This document shows positions 10,401 to 20,628 of a stretch of DNA of 64,000 bases, one piece after another. The notes beneath the pieces were generated by a model. It ran no database searches and had not been told where the DNA came from. It worked only from the letters and a program-made list of their open reading frames with translations. The position numbers and the translations under genes were made by a program. The DNA lies in contig CP084620.1 in the NCBI GenBank assembly GCA_025917655.1, forward strand, positions 3,038,001-3,102,000. The letters are read 5' to 3'. Numbering within the stretch: position 1 is the first letter of the stretch; each line of letters opens with the position of its first letter. Source of the stretch: Chlorella sorokiniana. Taxonomy: Eukaryota > Chlorophyta > Trebouxiophyceae > Chlorellales > Chlorellaceae.

Positions 10401-12420
10401 TCCCTCCTCTCCCGCACCCGCTTCCAGCACCTGGCAGGCGCGCTGCGCACGCTGTGCCCCGCCGCCGCATGCTGCGCCCGCCGTGCTGCCTGCCCTGCTG
10501 CTTCAGCGCGCTCATGCTGCGCTGACACGCGTGCCCCTGGTCAAGCACCCGGCCGCCGAGTGGACCAGAAAACACTAGAGAAACAAACTAGAAGCATGCC
10601 ATACCCAAGCAGCCTCCCTGTTACCCACTGCACCCGCTCCACCTGCCCGCCCTCACCCGCTCAACCTCCGCTCACTTTCTTCCCTTGCTGCCTTTCTTTC
10701 TTCCTTTCCTTCTTCCTGGCGCAGGCACCCGCGCCCGCTGGACATGGTTGAGCTTCACTCCAACACGCTGGAGCTCTTCGCCGCAGACCCCGGGTGCTGG
10801 CGCTGTTTGCGCGGCACCGTGGCACCGGCGAGCCGCTGCCGCCGGGGCTGCTGCACGCGGCGCAGCGCGCGGCGGCGCTTTGCTGGGCTGGAGCTGCAGT
10901 GCCAGGTGTGAGCTGCGGGAGGCAATGCGGGGTCAGGATGGCGTGTGCATGTACTTTGTATCTGTTTGGTTGTGTGGGGGTGGGGGTGGGGGTGGTGGGG
11001 GATTGAGGGCCTGTGTGCGCGGCGTGGAGTCGCTGGGAATTGAACGCCCACGTGCTGCAGTTACATGCGGGTCTGCATCCAATGCTACGTTTGCCCGCCT
11101 GTACCGCCCCGCGCAGCTCCAGTACTGCCTCATCGACCAGCTGCTGCACGGCCCCCAGCCGCCCACCGGTGCCGCCGCCGAGCGAGCCATCGCCGGCCTG
11201 ATGGAGGAACATTCGGCCCTGGGCTGGCACCCCGGCTGCCACCCACACATCAGGTGAACCAGCGCAGCGCAGCGCCGGCCGGTCCTGCCCCGCTGCCGCT
11301 TTTTCATCCTCGCAGATGCACAGCCACTGCAGCGTTGCTTCTGCGCCTGCCGGTCTTCCCTTCTGGCTGCGGCCAGCGCTGCGCTGCCAGGGGCAAGCCA
11401 CGGCCCCTTTTCCCACACTATGCCTCAGCCTGTCAGCCCCCCTCCCCCGCCCCCAAGCACAAACATCGCACACATGGACCTTTTGCATGCAAACCCCTTC
11501 TTGCAAGATTATGAGCCCGCCCCTCCCCCAACCCCCTCTTCCCCCTATGCCCCCAAAACACCCACCCACACCAGGCTCACCCACTTTGCCACAGCCTATC
11601 AGCCCCCGCACCCTTCACTGCGCTTAGCCCTCCTCACCACATGTGAACCCCTATCGACCCTCTCAACCCCCTCTTTCCCCTACGCCCCCAAACACCCGCC
11701 CACACCAGGTTCACCCACCTGGTGGGCTACGGCGCCACCTACTACGCCTACCTCTTTGCCCAGTCGCTGGCGGCGGCGCTGTGGGAGGGCGGGCTGGCGG
11801 GAGACCCCACGGGGCGGGCGGCCGGGAGCTGCTGCGCCGCCGCCTCATGGAGGTGGGTGCGCGCCTGGCCGGGGTTTCCCAGGGAACCAGAAAAATAAAT
11901 GAATGAAAGACCTGCCATCTTGGGAGTTGCTTGACGGTCCTGGGGGTGCACTTTCAGGTCTGCGTGCGTGTGTGGGCGCGAGGCATGGCTGGGTCGCCGC
12001 ATGCGCTGCGAAGCCAGGGGCTGTGCTTGGGGTGTGTGGGGCCTGGGTGTGGTGTTCCAGCTTTGGCCGTGGAAGCGCTGTGGGGCATGCAGCCTGCCTG
12101 AGGGTGTGCAGAGGACCTGCGTCTGATCGCCCTGCAGCAGCTTTGTGCAAGGCGGTGGTGCAGAGAATGCCTGTTGGCCTCTTCCTCACACCACCCTGGC
12201 CCTGCCCTGGCCCCCATGCGTCATGCAGCCTGGCGGCGCCAAGGAGGCGCATGCACTGGCGGCGGACCTGCTGTCTGCAGCAGGGAACGGCGGCAGCAGT
12301 ACAGCAAACGGCCCCAACCCAGGCAGCAGCGGCATCAGTGGCAGCGGCCTGGTCTCGGCGGCTGGGGGTTGGTACCCTGACCCCTCAGGCATGCTGTGGC
12401 AGCAGGGACTGGCAGGGTGA
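7431..12420 (+). CDS. MIP: Mitochondrial intermediate peptidase (M3 metallopeptidase, Oct1-type)
   Basis: M3 zinc peptidase that trims an extra octapeptide from imported mitochondrial precursors. The start gives MWRVGSPLLRRLYSSGSQAS, a basic amphipathic presequence with an R-x-Y/S-S-like processing site. It is followed by TGFVGIPGLAQPSDW, the conserved N-terminal block of the family, then LMGFDSYSAYQ, GFLGIVYLDLYRRP, the zinc motif HEFGH within VEVLFHEFGHALNSLLSRT (10371-10427), a downstream PLDMVELHSNTLELFA carrying the third zinc-ligand glutamate, and THLVGYGATYYAYLFAQSLA. The exon at about 10730-10909 changes frame twice (near 10788 and 10875), the second restoring the first; homology continues through the middle frame. 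The C-terminus ends WYPDPSGMLWQQGLAG. Cytosolic M3 oligopeptidases are unlikely given the presequence. Confidence 0.9.
11416..11722. repeat. Degenerate duplication copying a 3' splice site in MIP
   Basis: About 58 bases at 11529-11586 are nearly repeated at 11665-11722, including AACCCCCTCTT..CCCC, CACCCACCCACACCAGG and TCACCCAC. The second copy holds the acceptor used for the THLVGYGATYY exon; the first is a decoy. An upstream block near 11421 (CTCAGCCTGTCAGCCCCC) is echoed near 11595 (CACAGCCTATCAGCCCCC), suggesting a larger decayed duplication. Confidence 0.75.
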
Positions 12421-12505
12421 ACGGCGGTGCGGCGTAACGCGGCTAAGCGGTACACGAGGGCAACGCGGCAACGCCCAAACTGCATACGTGTCACTGCAGT
12501 CAAAC

Positions 12506-12510
12506 TGTAA
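12506..12510 (+). terminator. TGTAA polyadenylation signal of MIP
   Basis: TGTAA, the usual chlorophyte poly(A) signal, lies 86 bases after the MIP stop codon. Confidence 0.6.
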
Positions 12511-12666
12511 TCCTTTGGCTGTCCGTATGTGTCGTTCAGTATCACATTCATGCAAATGCCAAGCCATGCCTCAAGGTTCAGTCAGTGGCAAGCGCATCCT
12601 GCCGGTCTGCCGCGCGGCAGCCTCAGCGCCAGTCAGCGCTGCTATAGCTGCTGAGATCTGCGCTGC

Positions 12667-14218
12667 CTAGTCTGCGCCTGCTGCTGCCCCGCCGCTGCCC
12701 CGCATCTGCTGCAAGCACAGCTCCCAAGCGAGCCACTGCGCCGCGTTGGCCGGGAAGGCGCGCGCCAGGGTGGGGCTCAGCCCAGCGTACAGGGCCCTGA
12801 CGCCGCCTGCAGGGCGTGGGGGTGGTGGGTGAGAGTGTGTGTGAGGTGTGTGTGTGGGAAGGGGGGTGGGGGCGGGACAAGCGGTCGGGTGAGAGCCCGC
12901 ACCGGCCCAGCTGATGTGGTAAACCCCGAAAAGTACCGCCCGCAGTACCACCACTGCACCATGCCCAGCTGGCGGCACGAACAACCCTGCCAGGGCAATG
13001 ACAGCTAGCAGCATGACGGTTCCGCCCCACCTTCGCGGTACACCATGTGCAGCTGGCGCAGCACGCCAACGTCGGCGTAGCTGCCTGGGTGCGCTGTCTG
13101 TATGCGGGTCTTGGCGACGTCCAGCGGCAGCACCGCAGCCCACATCACCATGCCCGCCAGCCCGCCGCACACCACCGCCGACGCGGCGTCCGCCAGCGCC
13201 GCTGCCAGCCCACCTGGTGGCGGAGCCGCCGCTGCTGCAGGTCCCCCTCTGTGCACACCGCTGCTGCTGCCGCTGCCGCTCCCGTCGCCTGTCGCTGACG
13301 ACTGCGCGCCGCCTGCCGCTGGTGGCCGCCGCGGTAGGCGCACGTACTGCCGCAGCAGCGCGTAACAGCTGAAGTACACGGCGTTGCCTGGGATTTCGCG
13401 GGCCATGGTGGCGCCCAGGCCGCGCGTCAGCCCCCGCAGCCCTTCCTCCCGTACCGTCTGGCGCAGGCAGTCCAGCGGCCCCGCATAGGAGTGGTACCGC
13501 GCTGTGCTGGCCAGCTGCAGGCGGCACTGCAAGGGGGAAGGCGGCGGGGAGGGGGCGGGCAGCAGCAGCAGGGAGGCAGTTGGTGGCTCCTCCTCACTCC
13601 AAACCTCAGCGCCAACCGTTCATCGGCCCGCAGCTGCCACATGTTTGGCGGTTCAGCCCCCAAGCTGACCAGCAGCCAGCTGGCAGCCCGCCCTCACCTT
13701 GACCAGCTCAGCGGGGCTGAGCACCAGCGACAGCACGGCGCCCGCGGCGGCCGCCGACAGCGGCACCGCGGCGGCGGGCGGCAGCGCGAGGCTGGGGCCC
13801 TGCATGGCCGCCAGGGCCGCCTGGTAGACAGCATAGTTCACCCCGGTCTCCAGGGCTCCGCCCACCAGCTGCGGGCTCATGCCGCGGTACAGCGAAAACA
13901 CCTGGGGAGGCGGGGCAGGGCGGGGCAGGTGCGCTTCAACCACCGGGCATGGGTGTCCCAACCGTGCACCCGGCTTTTTCTTAGAAGAGGAAGCCGAAAG
14001 CTGCGGAACAGTCAGGCGGCGCTGGCAGCGGCGCCTCACCCCCTCGTTGCGCAGCATGGAGCGCAGGCAGTGCCACGCCCCGAATAGGGGTTATGCCGGT
14101 TCTGCAGCCGCACTTTGACCGTGTCGGCCGGAAAGCCGATGATGATGTTTGCGCTGCCCGCCACCACGCCCGCCACATAATCCGCAGCGGGATGCATCCC
14201 GCTCTGAGATGCCACCAT
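12667..14218 (-). CDS. Mitochondrial carrier (SLC25), BOU / acylcarnitine-glutamate carrier type
   Basis: Six-helix inner-membrane carrier of three repeats, each with the signature PxD/ExxK/R: FPADTVKVRLQ in repeat 1, LSPAELVKVR in repeat 2 and LPLDVAKTRIQ in repeat 3. The start gives MVASQSGMHPAADYVAGVVA. The blocks GNAVYFSCYALLRQYVRL and YAGLSPTLARAFPANAAQ resemble plant A BOUT DE SOUFFLE (BOU), reported as a glutamate carrier needed for photorespiration and earlier called acylcarnitine-like. A long low-complexity Ser/Gly/Ala insert (about 13185-13310) sits between helices 4 and 5. Substrate is inferred from resemblance only. The exon with NPYSG-AWHCLRSML needs one extra base at 14078-14081. 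COG6 is divergent 468 bp away. Confidence 0.82.
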
Positions 14219-14686
14219 GACGCAGGAAAGGCAGCAACCGGGCCCCCTCGGCCAGCCGCGCAGCAGCTTTGCTGCGGCGGCAGGAGTTGCAGGCGGCGGC
14301 GCCGGGTCCTAGCCCGCTGGCGCACCCGCTATACCGTGACTGCTGTCAATCAAAGATCGAGGCTGACCAAGCTTGTGGCTGGCCGCTGCACGCGAACTGG
14401 TGCGGTCTGCTCTAAAGGTGCGGAGAGAAGGTGTTTTCGGGCGAAAGGTTCCTCTACTGCCTTCCTGATGGACTTTCCGAATGCTTACTCACGTACGAAT
14501 ACTCATGCATTGCGAAAAGCCAGCGCCATTCAGAGGTCCGGTACAGGAACGTGCAGCTCCCCAGTCAATGACACTCCACGGCTCTTGCCGGATTGCGATC
14601 GAGTCCAGAAATCGATTGCTGAAATTGAAAGCTGCAGTTGCTGCAAACTCAGCACCTCGGCTTTGTGAGGAGCAGCTGTGGGCGCA
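14219..14686. promoter_or_regulatory. Divergent promoter gap, mitochondrial carrier (-) / COG6 (+)
   Basis: 468 bp between two start codons. Its middle (about 14335-14600) is visibly AT-richer than the exons. No named element recognised. Confidence 0.5.
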
Positions 14687-17600
14687 ATGGCGACCAGCGG
14701 AGGAGTGCAACCCGCCTTGGCGCCGGGACTGGCTCGCAAAGTCAAGAAGGTATGCCCGCCTGCCGCCGATCGCTCCCTAGTTGCGGAGCTACCCGTGTGC
14801 AGAGTCCTCTGGCTTCCCCGTGTCCCGCTTCCTGCAGATCATGGAAATGCGCACGGAGGCGCCCGAGCTGGTGGGATCCCTCGCCACCCTCTCCGACTTC
14901 TACACAGACAACAGCCCCGCCGCCCGCCGCCGCCTGCGCAGCACGATTGAGAACCAGGGTGTGCACATCAATGAGCAGTTCCTCGAAACTGCTCAGTCTG
15001 TCATCAAGGTGCGCATGTCCCATTTAACGGGTCTGCAGCTGCGCTGGATCTGCAGCCCGAAACCCGAGCAGGACCACGTGCAGTCTGCTACGCTGCGCAG
15101 CAGCGCCTGGCTCCTCTCATTTTTCAGCCTCCCTGATCTGCAGCTCTGCTTTTCTCTCGTCGCAGATGCTAGACGTTGTGCAGGCTGACCTTGATGCCCT
15201 GTCGGCCTGCTGCGACTCAATGGGCGCCAGCCTGGCGGGCTCCCGTGCCGCCGCCGACGACCTGCTCCATGACATTGAGCGGCTGCAGCGAGCCCTGCAG
15301 GTGGGTGCTGCGCCCGGCCAAACCTCGGACGTCCTCTTCAGCTCAGCTCTCGGTGGCATAGCATGTCGATTGGTTATCCACACCCGCCGAGTGCGGTTGA
15401 ATTGACATCACCATTTGCTAGACGATCGCGCGGCTTGCGGTGCCGGCGTGAATGCTGAAACCAACCGCGCTGTGGCTGCGCCCGCAGGTCAGCGAAACGC
15501 GCAGCCAGCTGGTTGGGCGCTTCTTGGAGCAGTACCAGCTCACCCCGAGGAGGCAGCTGCCCTGCAGGTGCGCGATGCTTGGTTGCATCCACAGTGCCGC
15601 TGCCGCCGCGAGAGAGCGGCAGCGCTGCGCTGCAGCACACCCCAGGAGCTTATCGAGTTGGCCCCGGTCATGGCGAGTGCCAGCCATGCACCATTGTCGT
15701 GTGAGCATCCTTTTTACGGCTGCTGCCCGCCGCCTCCACACAGGGCGACGACATCGGCGAGCCGTTCTTCGCCGCCCTCGTTCACGTGCGCCAGATCCAC
15801 GCCAACTGCAAGCAGCTGCTGCGCACGCACCACCAGCGCGCCGGTGGGTTTCCTCTGGCTGGCTGGAATGCGGGGGGCTGGGCTGTCTGTTGCAGCAGCC
15901 CTGCTTCTGCGGCGCCAGCCCTCTTGGCCGTGGCAAGCTGCTCAAACCCTCCCGCTAGCCCTGCTCCCCCTTTCCTTCCTTCATTTGCTCCTTCACGTGA
16001 GGCTGGCCGTAACGACAACTCTGGTTTCTTGTGCTTTCTTCAGGCCTGGAGCTCATGGACGCCATGGGCGGGCTGCAGGAAGCTGCGTATGAGCGGCTGT
16101 GCAGGTGGGGGCCGCCGCAGTGTAGACGCCACCGCAGCGGGTGCATGTTTTAGCCGCTGCGCTGTGCCGTCGGTTGCCTTTCCCTGCCCCGGCTGCAGGG
16201 CAGTGCCTGTCGTTGGGTGGCAAGCAGTGTGGGCAATGCAGAAAAGAGGCAGAGGCGTGCATTCAGCGCCGCCTGTTAGCTGGATGTGGACTTCCGAGGG
16301 TAAGAAAGGGCCTCGCCCGCCCCTCGCCCTATCGATGCCTGCAGGTGGGTGCAGCACGAGTGCCGCGGCCTGAGCGAGGCGGACGCGCCCGACGTCAACC
16401 CGCTGCTGCAGCGCGCGGCGGCGCGCTGCGGGAGCGCCCCGTGCTGTTCAGGTACTGCGCCGAGGAGGTGGCGCAGGCGCGGCACACAGCCCTGTTCCAG
16501 CGCTTCATCAAGGTGCGCCGCAGGGCTGTTGGCTGCTTGCTTGGTGCGTCTCTGGAGCAAGTTTCAGGGTTTCAGCACTTTCTTCGCAGCTCCGGTGCAC
16601 TGTTTCGGGCGTGGGGCGCGGTTCTGCTGTGTGGTGGGAGGGCTGGAGGGTGGGGCCAGCGTGCCATCCCGGCAGCCATCAGGGCCTGGCCCACGCACCA
16701 TACATGGTCTTGAGCGTGCCCTGCTGGCACTTTGGAAAGCCGCACTGCGGCTGAGGCGGGGGTCCCACTGATGCCCGCATCCTGCGCAGGCGCTGACGCG
16801 GGGCCCTCGCCCGATCGAGATGCACTCACACGATCCGCGCCGCTACGTGGCAGGTGGGGTTGGGTTGTGTGGCGGGTTTCACGACGGTGGACACAGTCGG
16901 GAGGACGGGCGCCGCTCAACGCTGCTCCGCTGCGCTCTTCTCATTGCCCTCGGCTCATGGTCGGTTGATGTGAAGAGCTCGTGCCGCCGCCACTGCACAG
17001 CCACGTAAGCAGCACGAAACGCCCTGCTGCTGCATGCCGCCACCTGCAGACATGCTGGCTTGGGTGCACTCTTCTCTGGCCTCTGAGCAAGAGCTCCTGG
17101 TGTCTCTCTTTGGCGAGGACGGCCAGCAGCAGCAGCAGCAGCCGGCGCCGGTGGCGCACAGCGACAGCGGCGGCGCCGGCGACAACGACGGCGTGCCCAG
17201 CATCGCGCAGCTGCTGGATTCCGTTTTTGAAAGCGTGTGCCGCCCGCTCAAGGCAAGTGTCGCGCTCAATGCACTGATCGTGCAGCAGCTCGACCCACCT
17301 TGCTGCCTGCAGACATCCTCAACTTTCTTTAGTGAACATGGGCACAAAAGAGCAAGGGACGTTAGGCTTCCCGCCCTGCCATCACCACCTGAAACATGTC
17401 GTGCCCCTTCCTTCCCTGCCCCGCCTTCCCTGCAGGTGCGCATCGAGCAGGTTTTGATGAGCAGCCCCCGCCGCTGCTGTGCTTCCGGCTGGCGCAGCTG
17501 CTCGCTTTCTACCTGGCCACAGTGGAGGGGCTGCTGGGGGCGGGCAGCCAGCTGGCAGGTGGGCGGGGCACGGCGGCGCCGGCGCTTGCGGCAGGCTGCG

Positions 17601-20222
17601 GTGGCAGCTGTCGTGCTGTGAACAAGGGGTGTGGTGGGGTGGGGGCTGAAGGACGATGCTTTCATCCGTGCACCTGCTCCATGCTTGAGCCGCATCCCTA
17701 CTTCACAGCCACCGCACACCCGCACAAACACAGCCTTCATTCGCTTTGGAACACGTGCACAGCCTCTCAAATCTCTGTCAGCACTCAAACCCACACCATG
17801 CCATTGCGCCCGCGACCTTGCCTTGCGCTCTTTTCTTGCGTCCCACCCCCACCACCGCACACAGTCAGAGACACATGCACATACAAACACACCCACGCGC
17901 CCCAACACCCACCTGCTGCTGCAGAGGCGCTGCGTTCCAGCCGCGCCATGGCGCAACGCACCTTCCACGAAACGCTGCGCCAGCGGGGAGACAAGCTGCT
18001 GCGCTACCCACCGCCGCCGCCCCGCGACCTCACGCCGCCGCAGCAGGTGCGGCCTATGTGCGTTTGTTCTCGCCCTGCTCCGCGACACGGCCGCTGGAAA
18101 ACGCTTCTTCCGACTGCGCTTGTCGGCCCCTGCGGCGAGTTTGCGCCTGCTCGCTCGTTCCTCCTGCTCCAAACAACGATTTTGCTGCTGGTGTGTGTGC
18201 GCCACCGCAGCTGCTGGAGGGCGCTCAGCTGGCGGCAGACCTTGTGGCCGCCTTCGAGCAGTCGTTTGACCCCGCCTCCTCCGAAGCGGGGCGAGAGGGC
18301 GGCAGCAGCGACGACTTTGCAGGTTGGCTGGCTGGGGGCCTTGCTCCTGCCGCCGGCTTCTCTGCGAGCATCCTCGCGTGTGTGTTGCGTTTTTACTTGT
18401 TTACGGCGTTAACGGCAGATAAAGGGGAGGTCGAGTGCTCCGACGTGTTGATGAACAAGCTACAAGCTTGCGTTTCCCCAGCTTCTTGCACGTGCACCCC
18501 CTCCCACCCCCACCCACACACCCACACACACGCACACACCCTTTCTGCAGCGGTGCTGGCTGCGGTGGTGGACCCTCTAGCGGAGGCCTGCGCTCGCAGC
18601 AGCGAGGCACTCAACCCGCGAGCCTCCTCGCGGTGGGTACTGCCCTTGTGCCTGCCGGCCTTCCCTGGCCCTCCTGTGACCAGCCGCAGCAAGGAGTTGC
18701 CACGTCGAGGACAAGGCATGCGTGCAGGGCAGAGGCCGCGCACCCAGGCACCCACGCACCTTTTCTTACCCTCGCTCCCATCATCTTTCCCTTCTTGACA
18801 ACTTCATTCCTCATCTTTCGTCCCGTCCTTTCTTTCCTCCCTGTGCAGAGTGGACGAGGGCGCCCACCTGGACCCCACCGACCAGCAGGTGTTCCTGGTC
18901 AACTGCCTGTTCGCCCTGGCCGCGCCCCTGGCGGGCCACGAGTGCGCTCTTGCGCAGGCGCAGAAGCTGCAGTGAGTTACTGTTCATTGCGTGTTCTTGT
19001 TCTTCGTCCTGCTCCTCTCCCAAGCTTTCGCTCTTGTTGTTGCTCGGTTGCTTCACCCGCCCCAAGGAACGCGGGTGGGCAGCTGCGCGGGCCAAGCACT
19101 CTCCGCCGCTTCAGCCCAGCAGAGGAAGACTGCTACTGGCCCCAGCTGGAGAGTGCTTCAGGCACCAGCAGCCCGTCTCACTTGTGCTGGCGTCCTTCGC
19201 TTGCCGCCCTCTCCCTGCATGCCTTTTACTGTTGCACCCACGCCGCCGCTGCCGCCGCTCCCCTCCTCCTCCCTGATCGTAACTGCAGCGATGCTCTGGA
19301 GGGCCACGTGGCGGCGGTGTTGGCGGCGGAGGTGGAGCGCACCCTCGCCAAGTGCGGGCTGGGCGACGTGGCGGCGCGCCTGGCGGCGGCGCAGGACGCG
19401 GGCGGCCCCCGCGGGCGAGCCCGGCCTGGGGCTGGAGGCGGTGGCTGCCGCCATGCGCACCTTCTTCGCGCGCCTGTCCGACCCGGCGGTGCTTCCTGAG
19501 CTGCCCAAGCTGCAGGCGAGGAGCGGCTGCAGCACCAGTGTTGCCGCCCTTTGCGCGCGTCTCCTTTGCGTGCTGTGTGCCGGGGTGGGCATGTGCTTCC
19601 GCGGGAGGTGTGAATCGCAGCCGCCACTGGCTCCCCCGTGCAGGTGCCGCGGCTCAAGGCGGAGGCCATCCAGCGCGTGTCGCAGGCGCTCGCAGACTCT
19701 TACGCCTCGGGTAGGGTTTGGGGGTTTGGGGTGCATGGGAGATGTGGTGGGGAAGCCGTTTGGGGTTTAGGTGTGTGGCGTGGGAAAGAGGGTGAAGAAG
19801 CTGTGTGAGAGTTTTGAGACGGGGCGTGGGAGCAGCGAGAGGGGCTAGCGAAGGGCAAGCCGGGGCCAGCTGGCGGGCCCGTGGGCAGAGGCTTCGGCCA
19901 CAGTGCACTGCTGATGCAGCGTGTCATATGCTGTGCCGGGCAATTGGCAGCAGATGAGGGCTTGCAAGGCTGGCCGAGGTTGCTGCCGACAGCGCCACCC
20001 TATGCACCCCAGCCCCAGGCTTCCCCGCCTGCCATCCTCGCCTGCCCGCCGACACCCATCCCGTCCATCCTGCCCTCTGCCCTCACCCACCCCACTCCTC
20101 CGCCTCCGCTTGCAGTGCACTCAGCCCTGCTGGAGCCGGGCAGCGGCTATCCCGAGGGGGAGGTGGCGGCAGCAGTGCGGCACACGCCCGCCCAAGTGCG
20201 CACGCTGCTGGGGGTGGTGTGA
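14687..20222 (+). CDS. COG6: Conserved oligomeric Golgi complex subunit 6
   Basis: COG6 belongs to lobe B of the eight-subunit COG tether that captures vesicles for retrograde transport within the Golgi. The start gives MATSGGVQPALAPGLARKVK. The next exon encodes MEMRTEAPELVGSLATLSDF, then a coiled-coil region with LDALSACCDSMGASLAG and ETRSQLVGRFLEQYQLTPRE, typical of COG6. Later blocks are GDDIGEPFFAALVHVRQIH, LELMDAMGGLQEAAYERLCR, MHSHDPRRYVADMLAWVHSS (crossing an intron) and LDPTDQQVFLVNCLFAL. At least 14 exons; the last ends PAQVRTLLGVV. Three exons need one-base frame changes, at about 16411-16427, 17465-17469 and 19406-19410. Identification rests on the MHxxDPxRYxGDMLAWxHQ-type block and overall order. 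Confidence 0.9.
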
Positions 20223-20260
20223 CGCTGCAGGGCATCCGAGCAGCAACGCAAACCTTAATC

Positions 20261-20265
20261 TGTAA
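20261..20265 (+). terminator. TGTAA polyadenylation signal of COG6
   Basis: TGTAA 39 bases after the COG6 stop, in the sense orientation. Confidence 0.6.
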
Positions 20266-20628
20266 TATTTCACCCTCCACTGGTGTCTCCCTTGTAAGCT
20301 GGGGAGTGCAAGCAACCAGGGCCGGGCTGCGCTGCGGTGAAAGGGACGATGCCAAGCGGCTTGGGGTGCCTTGCCCGGCTGGCAAGGAAAAACGCCTTGC
20401 TTGTAAGTATCGCCTCCTGCTTGATATTATGCAACAAGGGTAGCGGCTGAGGTGGGCCGTACGCGAGGAGCAGCCACCGCTGGGTCTCCAAGCATGACCT
20501 CTGCAGCAGGTCGCCATAATGCGCGCATGACGAGAGCGCTGCCGCCGCGTGGTGTGGGATGCTGACCTCCTCGGTTCCGCGGGGGACACAGCCTGCACCC
20601 CAGCGATTCGTCAGTTATCAACAGCCAA
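20266..20628. promoter_or_regulatory. Intergenic region COG6 / ZIP
   Basis: 363 bp after the COG6 poly(A) signal and before the ZIP start, so the ZIP promoter should be here. Nothing specific recognised. Confidence 0.4.
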
